This document shows positions 32,601-41,436 of a stretch of 64,000 nt of DNA, in pieces. The notes under the pieces were generated by a model. It made no database searches. It was not told where the DNA came from and saw only the letters and a program-made list of their open reading frames with translations. The first letter of the stretch is position 1. Each line of letters begins with the position of its first letter. The translations under genes were made by a program, and so were the position numbers. The stretch spans positions 1-64,000 of the forward strand of contig DGLB01000043.1 of assembly GCA_002387845.1 (NCBI GenBank), written 5' to 3'. The DNA is from Stenotrophomonas maltophilia. GTDB lineage: Bacteria; Pseudomonadota; Gammaproteobacteria; Xanthomonadales; Xanthomonadaceae.

Positions 32601-33166
32601 AGGCTGACGACGCCCGGACGCTCGCACAGCACGGTGGAAGCGGATTGGGGCTGTCCATCTGCCGTGATCTCGCACAGGCCATGGGCGGGTACATCGAGGT
32701 GGACAGTGAACCCGGACGGGGGACGCGCATGACCGTCACCCTGCCATGGCAGGCGGTGTCCCATGCCGGCACGACGCAGGCGGAACCGGCAGGGCCGTCC
32801 GAGCGGGTCAGTCTGCGCGTGATGGTGCTGCTGCCGTCGGCCAGTGTCTCGGACGTGGTGTGTGCGCTGCTGCGTTCGCAGGGACATCGAGTGATGGGCG
32901 TGGATGACATCGACAGCTGGTTGACCCATGTGGATGCGGGGCCCTGGGATCTGATCGCGGCCGACCCTGACATGCTGGTCGGGGGAGAGCGGCTCAGTGC
33001 GCGTCTGCCCTGGTTGTGGCCTGGGGTGACCCGGCTGGCGTTGAGCGCGCGCGCCGATGTGTGCGCGGAGCGCGAAACCCTGGCCGCCGGATTTGACCTG
33101 TTCCTGCGCTTGCCGCTGACAGCGCAACGGCTGCAGACGGTCCTGCAAGGTTGGCGGAGGGGCTGA
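29666..33166 (+). CDS. Hybrid sensor kinase 2 of 4, lacking the phospho-accepting His
   Basis: This 1166-residue protein has the same order of domains as its neighbours: signal sequence, propeller, Y_Y_Y domain, membrane helix at about 757-777, HisKA, HATPase, receiver. The H-box reads LGRQIRMPMT: Arg814 replaces the histidine and Gln the next Glu. The ATP-binding domain is intact (NLLGNALKFT, DTGPGM, GGSGLGL). The receiver keeps Asp1100 but has PSA where the acidic pair belongs and Leu for the conserved Lys (LRLPLT). It cannot phosphorylate itself but could phosphorylate a partner. The start is GTG at 29666, chosen to give the signal sequence a basic N-region, though other GTGs are possible. 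It overlaps the next gene as TGATG. Confidence 0.9.
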   Translation: MRVRLHGCPSGQLKNVICLVLLWWPLLLSASVLQLPWPRVLGEADGLPTSEIRAVDEDATGYLWLASSDGLLRFDGQRFRTLHQNEGLPDADLLDIHVDAADRIWLATATQGLVVLGVDRATFERPDAGAPAAVRSGRVKQVISDRHGRIWVIGDDHDLYVLEATTQGWHRQRLGTGAVHQVEVDRDGVVWAITGTGVWRSDGRGFRPLALPPDMLRSMQSLWVDPAGGVEVTAADQTWILSPDGRVMGGPHRARTLLRSREGVVWQQSGDALYWRDRGQTQPVGLRPDQEPMHEPVQIRQVLQDRQGDLWWVSERRGVWWLPAHWRQFTLLPTPGHLTPQHGIHPVLGLAASGRDHVWVAGADGLLQRLDLRNGGVAQSMRFMHEQAHLAGAAVVEDKQGRVWLAQPGQLLRFDPLSRTTQRWTLQHLPQTAPHSMQVCAQGRVWLALGDRVYQWAESDAETRRDSPEQPGLSSRVQGRQLLCSGDGAVWATDPQGLMRWNPARGQFQRIGPPGGGAAIALAEADDGTLWVTRDDALEHYRPQSPMTVLLQRIAREQGYPPLRATSLALDSAGVVWAGATRGLVRFDPGTGDVSLLGVVQGLPAQEVLPRRLVRLGSGALVAAVREDGLLAFDPGVLPLPSSVPVLVVDAMTRRRHDRMMAVPVADGPVVLSTADRNLRVAVSLLGRGDPDRIRHRFRMLGQDPAWVDTGPVAQRIFERLPAGDHVLLIQARHAAGAWSAVRELHLRVVPRWWQTTAGRIVLGVLAAALAIALGRLFHAHRDRRHARLQARQCRDAAELESMDRTRFLARLGRQIRMPMTPVLGWSELLLQSPLSPTQRTQVGSLYQAGHHLLQLTDDALDVASIEANQLQRVNAPFNLEVLLDELHALLLPVAQVKGVALHCSSAGPPGAVLLGDVRRLRQIMLNLLGNALKFTTRGQVALTADTAADGHGLAICVADTGPGMSAAQVARLFQRFTQADDARTLAQHGGSGLGLSICRDLAQAMGGYIEVDSEPGRGTRMTVTLPWQAVSHAGTTQAEPAGPSERVSLRVMVLLPSASVSDVVCALLRSQGHRVMGVDDIDSWLTHVDAGPWDLIAADPDMLVGGERLSARLPWLWPGVTRLALSARADVCAERETLAAGFDLFLRLPLTAQRLQTVLQGWRRG

Positions 33167-36100
33167 TGGCGGTTTGGACATGTCTGCTGTGCGTGCTGCT
33201 GCAGCTCGTTGTCATCGCACAGGCACACGCGCTGCCGGCCAATGCCCGGCGCTTCACCACCGCCGATGGCCTGCCGTCCAACGTCATCCATGCCATTCTG
33301 GAAGACCGCCACGGGTATCTCTGGTTCGCCAGTGACGATGGACTGGCGCGTTTTGACGGGCGGCGCTTCCGCATCTGGCGCCGGGAGCAGGGATTGCCTG
33401 ACAACCGGGTGCTGGCCCTGGCGCAGGATGCCGAAGGGCAGCTCTGGCTCGGCACTGGGGCAGGTCAGCTGGTGCGGCTGTCCGCGGACCGGCAGCAGAT
33501 GGAGAGCTTCGACGCACGTCGCTTTCCCAGCATGGGGGATGCGCCGGTTCGGACCGTGCTGCCCGGCGTCGACGGCGAGATCTGGTTCGGTACACAGGGC
33601 CAGGGACTGTTCCGTCTGGACGGTGCCGGTCGGCTGCGCCAGTTTCTGCCGACCGTGCGTGGCGATGGTGTCCCCGACCGCGTGATAGAGCACCTGGTGC
33701 TTACCGCGGAGGGAAGTGTGTGGGTGGGCACGCCGGGGGGGCTTGCGCGCTGGCGCGAAGGCCGGTTTTCGATGCCATCCCCCTCATTGCTGGCGAAGGC
33801 TCCGGTCTCGGCCCTGCTGGTCGATGGGACGGGACGCCTGTGGGTTGGCGGTGCCGCAGGTCCCTGGCGAGGCGACAGTGCGGCGCGGCTGGAGCCGCTG
33901 GACCTGGCGACCACCGCGCGGGCGCTGGGTGTGGCCCGACGCGGTGGAGCGTGGCTGGCCGACGGTGCGCTGGTGTGGCGACATGAAGGCGAGCCCCCGC
34001 GCATCTCGTTGGCGGCACTGACCCGGCCCATGACTCCGCAGTTTCTCAGCGTGTTTGAAGATCGTCACGGCGGGCTATGGTTGCTGGGGCACCACCTGGG
34101 CGTGTGGCGGCTGCCACCGCATTGGCAGGATTTCCGTCCGGTATCGGTTCCGGACGCCGCCATGATCGCCCTGTCCGATGTGCGCCTGGACGGAACGCAG
34201 GCGTTCGCATTGCAGTGCCCGGGCGGCACCCGCTGGACGCTTGATGCGGATGCGATCCAGCAACATCGGATGGGCACCCCCCGGCTGCAGCGCTGGGCCT
34301 GGAACGACGTGGATCACGTACGTCCCGCAGGACCCCAGGCCGTGCACTGCGACGGTGATGACGGTCTGTGGTGGGGCAGCGCGCAGGGCGTCCGCCGCTG
34401 GGCGGCGGGTCGATTCACGTCGACGGCTGCCAGTGCCGAGGAAGCCAACGCACTGCATCTGACCGACGACGGTGCCCTGTGGGTCGCAGGGCCCGGAGTG
34501 CTGCGACGCTATCGAATCAGCGCCGGCACGCTCCAACACAGTGTGCGGATTGATGACCGCCACGGCTTGCCGCCGTTGCAATTCCGGAGCATGGCCACGG
34601 ATGCCCTGGGTGCGCTGTGGGTGACCAGTGCGCGCGGGTTGCTGCAGATACAAGCACGTGAAGGCCGGGTACGCCTTTACACACGCAGCGATGGGGTCCC
34701 CGCGCAACTGCTTGCGGCCCGGTTGCTGGCGCAGGAACCGTACATGCTGGCGCTCGACAACGAAGGGCAGGGCATCCGTTTCGATCCTGTTGGCCTTGCG
34801 ATCCCGACGCTGCCGCCCGCCTTGGTGGTGGAGCGGGTGCAGGTGCGCCGCGACGGTCGCCTGCAGGTCATTCAGCCCCGTCCCACCGTGCGGCTGAAGG
34901 CCGACGATCACGATATCCAGATCACGGTGCGGCGATTGGGCCCCGCAGTGGAGACGCAGCAGTATCGCTTCCGCCTGCAGGGGGTGGATCGGGACTGGAT
35001 CCGGGTGGGACGGCGAGGGACGCGGGGCTTTCCACATCTGCCTTCGGGGCAGTTCCGCCTGGAGTTCCAGGCACGGCAGCCCGATGGTCACTGGTCCGGC
35101 AGCGAATGGGTGCAACTGGTGGTCGAACGCGGCGGCTGGCACCACCCGCTGTTGACGGGCCTGCGCATGGGGTTGGTTGTGCTGCTGGTGAGTGCGGCCG
35201 GGGGGGCTGCCTGGCGGCAGCTGCAGCGGGTCCGGTCACGACAGCGCTCGGCACAACGTCGCGCAGCTGCCGAACATTCGGCGCAGGCCAAGGCCCAGTA
35301 CCTGGCAACGCTCGGCCACGAAATCCGGACCCCGCTCACCGGCGTGCTGGGGCTGAGCGAATTGTTGCTGGCTTCACCGTTGACACCGCCTCAGCGCCAA
35401 CAACTGGAACGGATCCGGCAAGGGGGGCAGACCTTGCTGCACGTCCTCAACCGCGCCCTCGACGAAGCCCGCATCGAGGCGGGCAGCATGCCGCTGCAGG
35501 TGCAGACCATCCGCATCGATGCCCTGTGCCGGCATTGGCAGGCCCGAACCGTGTTGGCGCTGTGTCCCCGTGGCACCGGCGTGGCGGTGTGCCTGCATGT
35601 CCCCGAAGGAGCCCAGGCCGGAGGCGACCCGGCGCGGTTGACCCAGTTGCTGGACCAGGTCGCCGACATTCTGGTGGCCCGCACCGCATGTGCTGCGTTG
35701 GTGCTGCGGGTGTGGTGGCAGGCCGGCCGCGAACGGCTGTTGATGGAGGTGTCCACCGTCGCGGCGCAGCAGCCAGGCCGTTCCCGCGAGGGTGCCCGGC
35801 ACCGCGCAACGGCCGTACCCACCCCGTCGCGCGAGGCATTGAATGATGCACTGGCTGACACCCAGGGCCTGGTGCGGGCGCTGGGCGGCAGCCTGCGCCT
35901 GCATGCGGCCGATGCGGGGCGCTGGAGCGTGCTGCTGAGCCTGGAGATGCCTGGGCTGGAGTCGACTGCATGCCTGCAGGTACTGGTGGTCGATGCTGAC
36001 CCGGTGTCCGCACAGGCCAGTGCAGCGCTGCTGCACTCGCAGGGACACCGCGCCGTCCAGGTCAGCCACGCCCTGGCGGCGCTGGCGGAGCTGCATGCCG

Positions 36101-36348
36101 GCAGCGTCGATCTGGTCGTGCTCTCGCTGGACCTGCCTGCCGTGGGTGGGTTGGCCCTGTTGGACATGATCCGTGCCGGCGGCCTGCGGGTTCCGGCACT
36201 GGTCACTGTCGACCGTTGCGGGGACGCGGAGCAGGCGTTGGCGGCCACCCAGGCCGCCGGCGCGGCCGCGGTGCTGCGCACACCTGCCAGTGCCGAAGCA
36301 CTTCAACAGGCCCTGCAACAGGTGGTGAAGGACGGCGGTTCGTCGTAG
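33166..36348 (+). CDS. Hybrid sensor kinase 3 of 4, lacking the ATP-binding motifs
   Basis: This 1060-residue protein has a signal sequence (MAVWTCLLCVLLQLVVIAQA), a propeller, a Y_Y_Y domain, a membrane helix at about 660-682 and HisKA with intact His718 (LGHEIRTPLTG). The following region aligns in length with HATPase but the N-box is QLLDQVADILVA, the DxGxG loop reads STVAAQQ, and the GxGLGL lid is absent. The receiver has Ser987 where Asp should be (VLSLDLP), Thr for Lys (LRTPAS), and only one of the acidic pair. It can accept a phosphate on His718 but cannot bind ATP by known motifs. The ATG at 33166 follows GGAGGGG and overlaps the stop of kinase 2. Confidence 0.9.
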   Translation: MAVWTCLLCVLLQLVVIAQAHALPANARRFTTADGLPSNVIHAILEDRHGYLWFASDDGLARFDGRRFRIWRREQGLPDNRVLALAQDAEGQLWLGTGAGQLVRLSADRQQMESFDARRFPSMGDAPVRTVLPGVDGEIWFGTQGQGLFRLDGAGRLRQFLPTVRGDGVPDRVIEHLVLTAEGSVWVGTPGGLARWREGRFSMPSPSLLAKAPVSALLVDGTGRLWVGGAAGPWRGDSAARLEPLDLATTARALGVARRGGAWLADGALVWRHEGEPPRISLAALTRPMTPQFLSVFEDRHGGLWLLGHHLGVWRLPPHWQDFRPVSVPDAAMIALSDVRLDGTQAFALQCPGGTRWTLDADAIQQHRMGTPRLQRWAWNDVDHVRPAGPQAVHCDGDDGLWWGSAQGVRRWAAGRFTSTAASAEEANALHLTDDGALWVAGPGVLRRYRISAGTLQHSVRIDDRHGLPPLQFRSMATDALGALWVTSARGLLQIQAREGRVRLYTRSDGVPAQLLAARLLAQEPYMLALDNEGQGIRFDPVGLAIPTLPPALVVERVQVRRDGRLQVIQPRPTVRLKADDHDIQITVRRLGPAVETQQYRFRLQGVDRDWIRVGRRGTRGFPHLPSGQFRLEFQARQPDGHWSGSEWVQLVVERGGWHHPLLTGLRMGLVVLLVSAAGGAAWRQLQRVRSRQRSAQRRAAAEHSAQAKAQYLATLGHEIRTPLTGVLGLSELLLASPLTPPQRQQLERIRQGGQTLLHVLNRALDEARIEAGSMPLQVQTIRIDALCRHWQARTVLALCPRGTGVAVCLHVPEGAQAGGDPARLTQLLDQVADILVARTACAALVLRVWWQAGRERLLMEVSTVAAQQPGRSREGARHRATAVPTPSREALNDALADTQGLVRALGGSLRLHAADAGRWSVLLSLEMPGLESTACLQVLVVDADPVSAQASAALLHSQGHRAVQVSHALAALAELHAGSVDLVVLSLDLPAVGGLALLDMIRAGGLRVPALVTVDRCGDAEQALAATQAAGAAAVLRTPASAEALQQALQQVVKDGGSS

Positions 36349-36454
36349 CGGGACGAACCGTTTACCATGCAAAAGTGGGCTGACTACGACAGGTTTGCCT
36401 CGCTGCCGGCAGGCGTCACCCCGGCATTCCCGGTTTGCTTCAGGAGATTCATTG

Positions 36455-39400
36455 GTGGTGCCCTTGCGTTGGCTGCTCCTGTTGGCGATGGTGGCGTTCC
36501 TGCCGGGAGGGGTAAAAGCCCAGCCCGTGCCGCCGACCCCGCGGCAGCTGACCGTGTTCGATGGCTTGCCCTCCAACACGGTCAACCGCATGGCTGAAGA
36601 CGGGTACGGCTACCTGTGGTTGGCCACCAATGACGGCCTGGCACGCTTTGACGGTCGCAACTATCGGATCTGGCGGGCAGAAGATGGCTTGCGCGACAAC
36701 CACGTGTGGAGCGTGCACGTGGACGCGCGCAACCAGTTGTGGATCGGAACCGAGAATGCGGGCCTGGCGATGATGTCGCCGGATCGCCGCGAGCTGCGCT
36801 TCTACGATCGCAGCACCTATCCGACGATGGGCAGCAACACCATCTGGTCGATCACCTCCACGCCGGACGGCGCAGTCTGGTTTGGGACCTACCTGGGCGG
36901 GCTGTACCGCCTGCAGGCCAACGGTGCAATGACCCGCTACATGCCCGAGCCGGGCAACCCGCGCAGCCTGCCGTCACCGTCGGTGGTGCAGATGGCGACC
37001 ACGGTGGACGGCAGCCTGTGGATCGGTACCAAGGACGGCCTGGCGCGCTGGACCGGCAAGGACTTCGAACGGGTGGCACCGGGCGTGTTGCCGGAAGAGA
37101 TCGTCAACGGCCTGACCCCCGAACTGGACGGCAGCCTGTGGATCAGCACCAACCGCGGCGTGATCGTGCGGCGTCCCGACGGTCGATTCGAGCAGGCTCC
37201 CTGGAAGGTCAGCGAAGGCGACCAGGTGCTGGGCATGATGCTGCGCGACGAGCAGGGCGGTTACTGGCTGGACACGCGCTCGGGCCTGGGGCGGGCCTAC
37301 CACAACCAGTTCCAGCAGGTGCCGTTGTACAGCGCGCTGGCGCGTGGCCAGGTGCGCCCGAACTGGGCCGGGGCGTACGAGGACCGTGAAGGCGGCATCT
37401 GGCTGGCCAGCACCAACGGGGGACTGTGGCACCTGCTGCCCCGCTGGTGGCAGTTCTCGGTGCTGTCGCGGCTGGAGGATGACCCTGCGTCGTTGCGCAA
37501 TGGCTACGTTCTGGGCCTGGCAGCCGCGGCGGATGGTGGGGTCTGGACCGTGGGCACCCACGGTGCACTGGACAAGTTCGACCCGGCCACCGGCCAGGTC
37601 GAGCAGCACCGCACCTGGGTGGACGGAATCAACTGGCTCAGTTCGGTGGCCGAGGATCCCCAGGGGCGGGTCTGGATCGGGTCGAGCAACGCGCTGGTGC
37701 GCTATGACCCGCGCGACCGGTCGCTGCGGCGCTGGGGGCGCGATGAGGCTGACGGTTCCACCGCGGCGGGCGTGATCGAATCGATGGCGATCTGCGACGC
37801 GGCGCAGCTGTGGACGCTCGCGGCTGGCACCCTGCAGCAGCGGACGCTGGAGGGGAAGGTCACCCTGCAGGTGAGCTCCGGCCAAGCGGGGCTGGACAGC
37901 GCGCAGATGGTGCAGGGGATGTTGTGTGGACCCCATGACCATCTCTGGCTGGCAACCAGTCATGGCCTGATGCAATGGGTGGCGGCGCAGGCGCGGTTCC
38001 AGCCGATGCCCGGTGGGCCCGAGCGTGGGGTGCACGCGATGGCGTTGGCCGACGACGACTCGGTCTGGGTTTCCGAGGAAGGCCGGCTCAGCCGTTATCG
38101 CTGGAGCGGAACCCAGCTGCAGCGGCTGGCCCTGGTGGGGGCAGCAGATGGCTATCCCGAACTGGCGGCCACCGGGTTGACCGTGGATGCCCAGGGCGTG
38201 GTGTGGGCGGCCAGCGCGCGCGGCTTGATCCGTGTCGACACGGCGCACGCCAACGTGCGCCAGTACGGCGTACATGACGGTCTGCCGAGCCAGGAGTTCC
38301 GCCCCAACACCCTGGTGCGTACGGCGAGTGGGCGCATCGTCGGTGGCACGCCGGCCGGCGTGGTGCTGTTTGATCCGGACCAGGTGCGACCGGCGTCGCG
38401 GCGCGCCCCCCTGGTGATCGAGCGGGTGGAGGTGCGTCGCGGCGAACGGGTGCTGGACCTGACCCATCTGGCCCCGCTGGAAATTGCCGATGCCGACCGC
38501 GATCTGCGCATCGTGGCGCGATTGCTGTCGTTCGCCGATTCTTCCTCCAACAGTTATCGCTACCGCCTGGCCGGCTATGACCCGGACTGGGTGGAAGTCG
38601 GTCCGGGCGGCGAGCGTGTGTTCTCGCGGCTGCCGCCCGGTCGCTACCGGCTGGAAGTGCAGGCGCGCTCCGCCGACCTTGTCTGGTCGCGGGTCCAGGC
38701 ACTGGACTTCCGCGTGCAGCCGCCGTGGTGGCGCAGCCTCTCCGGCCTGCTGGTGCTGACCTCGCTGGGCCTGCTGCTGCTGAGCCTGTTCGCCTGGCTG
38801 TACCGGCGCCGCCTGCAGCGCCGGCATGCCTACCAGCTGGCACTGCACAAGCAGGAACTGGCCGAACAGGCGTCGGCTGCCAAGACCCGTTTCCTCGCAA
38901 ACCTGGGCCACGAGGTGCGCACGCCGATGACCGGCGTGCTGGGCATGAGCGAACTGCTGCTGTCGTCCCCGCTGAATCCGCAGCAGCGCAGCTACACCGA
39001 GTCGATCCGGCATGCCGGGGAGCATCTGCTGCATCTGGTCAACGACGCACTGGACCTGGCCCGCATCGAGTCGGGCCGCCTGCAGCTGCAACAGCAGGCG
39101 TTCCCGCTGCAGCCGCTGATCGCCGACGTGTGCACGCTGATGGCGGCGCTGGCCGAGCAGAAGCAGTTGCGGTTCGTGGTCGACAACACGCTGCCGGAGG
39201 ACATCTGCAGCGTTGGCGATGCCCTGCGCCTGCGCCAGATCCTGCTCAACCTGCTGGGCAACGCGGTCAAGTTCACCCGCCAGGGCGAGGTGCGCTTGAT
39301 CGTACGTGCACTGGCGCCGGACCGCGGGCTGTACCTGGAAGTAGCCGATACCGGGCCGGGCATCAGCAGCGACCAGCAGGAACGGCTGTTCCGACGCTTC

Positions 39401-39985
39401 GAGCAGGCCGATGGTGCGCGCACCGCGGCCCAGTACGGGGGCAGCGGGCTGGGACTGGCGATCTGCCGCGAGCTGGCCATGGCCATGCAGGGGCAGATTC
39501 ACGTCGACAGCCAGCTGGGGGTCGGCACGCGGTTCACCGTCACCCTACCGTTGCCGCTGCAGCCGGCCATGGCGGCCGACGTGGCCGGCGCAGGGGGCGT
39601 GGTGCAGGGCCAGCCGTTGCCGCCGCTGCGCATCCTGCTGGTGGAGGACGATGAAACCGTGGCCAGCGTGATCACCGGTCTGCTGGGCGCGCGTGGCCAT
39701 CAGGTCGAACACGCGCTGCATGCGCTGGCTGCGCTGCGCGAAGTCAGCGCGTCGTCGTTCGACGTTGCGCTGCTTGACCTGGACCTGCCGGGGCTGGGCG
39801 GCATGGAGCTGGCCGGCCACCTGCGCAACCAGGGGTACCGCCTGCCGCTGCTGGCGGTGACCGCGCGCACGGACCCGGGCATTGAAGCGCGGGTACGCGA
39901 GGCGGGCTTCAGTGGATTCCTGCGCAAGCCGATCACGGCGGATCTGCTGGAAGAGGCGATCGCGCGGGTGTTGCTGGGGCGCTGA
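36455..39985 (+). CDS. Hybrid sensor histidine kinase 4 of 4 (complete)
   Basis: This 1176-residue protein has the full layout: signal sequence (residues 2-24), propeller, Y_Y_Y domain (YRYRLAGYDPDWV), and a membrane helix at about 760-783. HisKA follows with His819 (LGHEVRTPMTG), then HATPase with NLLGNAVKFT, DTGPGI and GGSGLGL, and a receiver with EDD, Asp1108 (LLDLDLP) and Lys (LRKPIT). All catalytic residues are intact, and it is closest in motif sequence to kinase 1. The GTG at 36455 follows AGGAG at eight bases. An upstream TTG in frame lacks a ribosome site. It lies 106 bases after kinase 3. Confidence 0.92.
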   Translation: MVPLRWLLLLAMVAFLPGGVKAQPVPPTPRQLTVFDGLPSNTVNRMAEDGYGYLWLATNDGLARFDGRNYRIWRAEDGLRDNHVWSVHVDARNQLWIGTENAGLAMMSPDRRELRFYDRSTYPTMGSNTIWSITSTPDGAVWFGTYLGGLYRLQANGAMTRYMPEPGNPRSLPSPSVVQMATTVDGSLWIGTKDGLARWTGKDFERVAPGVLPEEIVNGLTPELDGSLWISTNRGVIVRRPDGRFEQAPWKVSEGDQVLGMMLRDEQGGYWLDTRSGLGRAYHNQFQQVPLYSALARGQVRPNWAGAYEDREGGIWLASTNGGLWHLLPRWWQFSVLSRLEDDPASLRNGYVLGLAAAADGGVWTVGTHGALDKFDPATGQVEQHRTWVDGINWLSSVAEDPQGRVWIGSSNALVRYDPRDRSLRRWGRDEADGSTAAGVIESMAICDAAQLWTLAAGTLQQRTLEGKVTLQVSSGQAGLDSAQMVQGMLCGPHDHLWLATSHGLMQWVAAQARFQPMPGGPERGVHAMALADDDSVWVSEEGRLSRYRWSGTQLQRLALVGAADGYPELAATGLTVDAQGVVWAASARGLIRVDTAHANVRQYGVHDGLPSQEFRPNTLVRTASGRIVGGTPAGVVLFDPDQVRPASRRAPLVIERVEVRRGERVLDLTHLAPLEIADADRDLRIVARLLSFADSSSNSYRYRLAGYDPDWVEVGPGGERVFSRLPPGRYRLEVQARSADLVWSRVQALDFRVQPPWWRSLSGLLVLTSLGLLLLSLFAWLYRRRLQRRHAYQLALHKQELAEQASAAKTRFLANLGHEVRTPMTGVLGMSELLLSSPLNPQQRSYTESIRHAGEHLLHLVNDALDLARIESGRLQLQQQAFPLQPLIADVCTLMAALAEQKQLRFVVDNTLPEDICSVGDALRLRQILLNLLGNAVKFTRQGEVRLIVRALAPDRGLYLEVADTGPGISSDQQERLFRRFEQADGARTAAQYGGSGLGLAICRELAMAMQGQIHVDSQLGVGTRFTVTLPLPLQPAMAADVAGAGGVVQGQPLPPLRILLVEDDETVASVITGLLGARGHQVEHALHALAALREVSASSFDVALLDLDLPGLGGMELAGHLRNQGYRLPLLAVTARTDPGIEARVREAGFSGFLRKPITADLLEEAIARVLLGR

Positions 39986-39989
39986 TGCC

Positions 39990-40013
39990 AGCGGGCCAGC
40001 GGCCCGCTGCTAC
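39990..40013 (-). repeat. SMAG-type repeat between convergent genes
   Basis: On the minus strand this is GTAGC then AGCGGGCC-GCT-GGCCCGCT. It lies between the kinase 4 stop and the stop of the convergent exporter gene and may act as the transcript end for both. Confidence 0.8.
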
Positions 40014-40022
40014 CGAAGTCGC

Positions 40023-41426
40023 CTATTCGGCGACTTCCTCCACATCCCGCGGTGAAGGGCGGGTGTCGGGCAGCTGCCAGAAGATCACCGTCGAGGTGAG
40101 GGTGATCGCGCCCACGCAGACAAACGTGGCATGCAGGGCCGCGGTGGCACCGTGCAGGACGTCCAGATGATCGAACGCGGCCAGCAGGCTGCCGGCGGCG
40201 GCGGCCCCGAAACCGGTGGCCAGCATCATCACCATCGACAGCAGGCTGTTGCCGGAGCTGGCGAAGTCACGATCCAGATCGCGCAGGGTCACCGTGTTCA
40301 TTACGGTGAACTGCAGTGAGTTGACCGCGCCGAACAGCGCCAGCTGCACGATGCGCAGCCACATTGGCTGGCCGGGCAGCATGAAGATGAAGCTGGCCAT
40401 CGCCAGCCCCACCAGCACCGTGTTGACCATCAGCACGCGGCGGTAGCCGAAGCGCTCCACCAGCTTCACTGCGTAGCGTTTGGACAGCATGCCGGCGGCA
40501 GCCACCGGGATCATCAACAGGCCGGCATTCATCGGGCTCATGCCCAGGCCGACCTGCAGCAGCAGGGGAATGAGCAGCGGCATCGCGCTGCTGCCGATCC
40601 GCGAAAACAGATTGCCCAGGATGCCGATGCGGTAGCTGGGCACATGGAACAGCGCCAGCGAGAACAGCGGCGCGGTCGAGTTGGCGGCATGCAGCCAGTA
40701 GCCCACCAGTGCGGCCAATCCCGCCACGGTCATCAGCATCACCAGCGCGTGCGGCGTGCCCATGCCGGAAATCCCGTCCAGCGCCAGCGACAGCACCACC
40801 ATGCCGAACGCCAGCATGAGGTACCCGGCCAGGTCGAAGCGCGTGCGGTGTTCGGCATAGTGGTCGGGCATCACCTTCATTGCCCAGACGTAGCCGATCA
40901 CCCCGATCGGCAGGTTGATCAGGAACACCCAGTGCCAGGACGCGACTTCCACCAGCCAGCCGCCCAGGGTAGGGCCGATCAGCGGCCCGATCAGGGCGGG
41001 AATCGCGATGAAGCTCATCGCGCGCAGGAACTGTTCGCGGGTGACCGAACGCATCACCGCCAGCCGTCCGACCGGCAGCAGCATCGCGCCGCCCACGCCC
41101 TGCAGCACGCGCGCGGCGACCAGCTGGTGCAGGGTCTGCGCCAGCGCGCAGGCCAGCGAGCCCAGGGTGAACAGGATGATCGCCACCAGGAAGGTGCGGC
41201 GCGTGCCGAAGCGGTCGGCAATCCAGCCCGACGCGGGAATGAAGGTCGCCACCGCCAGCGCGTAACTGAACACCACCGATTGCATCTGCAGCGGGCTTTC
41301 GCCCAAGCTGCGCGCCATCGCCGGCAAGGCCGTGTTGACGATGGTGGAGTCCAGCATCTGCATGAAGATCGCCAGCGACACCAGCCACAACAAGGGGCGC
41401 ATCGAGGCGTAGCTGGCGGTCGTCAT
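40023..41426 (-). CDS. mdtD: MFS multidrug exporter, MdtD/DHA2 type
   Basis: This 467-residue inner-membrane drug/proton antiporter has about 14 hydrophobic segments. Motif D-like LDSTIVNTALPAMA is in helix 1, motif A-like GWIADRFGTRRTF in the first loop, and motif C region GPLIGPTLGGWLV near residue 155. Length and sequence follow E. coli MdtD closely (LFTLGSL, QGVGGAMLLPVGRLAVM, GYRRVL, ASSGNSLLSM). No partner RND or regulator genes lie here. It is convergent with the kinase array and 10 bases after hemE. Confidence 0.9.
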   Translation of the reverse strand: MTTASYASMRPLLWLVSLAIFMQMLDSTIVNTALPAMARSLGESPLQMQSVVFSYALAVATFIPASGWIADRFGTRRTFLVAIILFTLGSLACALAQTLHQLVAARVLQGVGGAMLLPVGRLAVMRSVTREQFLRAMSFIAIPALIGPLIGPTLGGWLVEVASWHWVFLINLPIGVIGYVWAMKVMPDHYAEHRTRFDLAGYLMLAFGMVVLSLALDGISGMGTPHALVMLMTVAGLAALVGYWLHAANSTAPLFSLALFHVPSYRIGILGNLFSRIGSSAMPLLIPLLLQVGLGMSPMNAGLLMIPVAAAGMLSKRYAVKLVERFGYRRVLMVNTVLVGLAMASFIFMLPGQPMWLRIVQLALFGAVNSLQFTVMNTVTLRDLDRDFASSGNSLLSMVMMLATGFGAAAAGSLLAAFDHLDVLHGATAALHATFVCVGAITLTSTVIFWQLPDTRPSPRDVEEVAE

Positions 41427-41436
41427 GGCAGGTTCC

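Noticed and set aside
33151..33180. Possible frameshift joining kinases 2 and 3
   Set aside because: Kinase 3 has its own strong ribosome site, ATG and signal sequence, and kinase 2 ends in a complete receiver. It is a normal stop/start overlap.
36974..39502. 842-residue open frame opposite kinase 4
   Set aside because: It is the reverse strand of a coding region with intact kinase motifs, with no start signal or domain.
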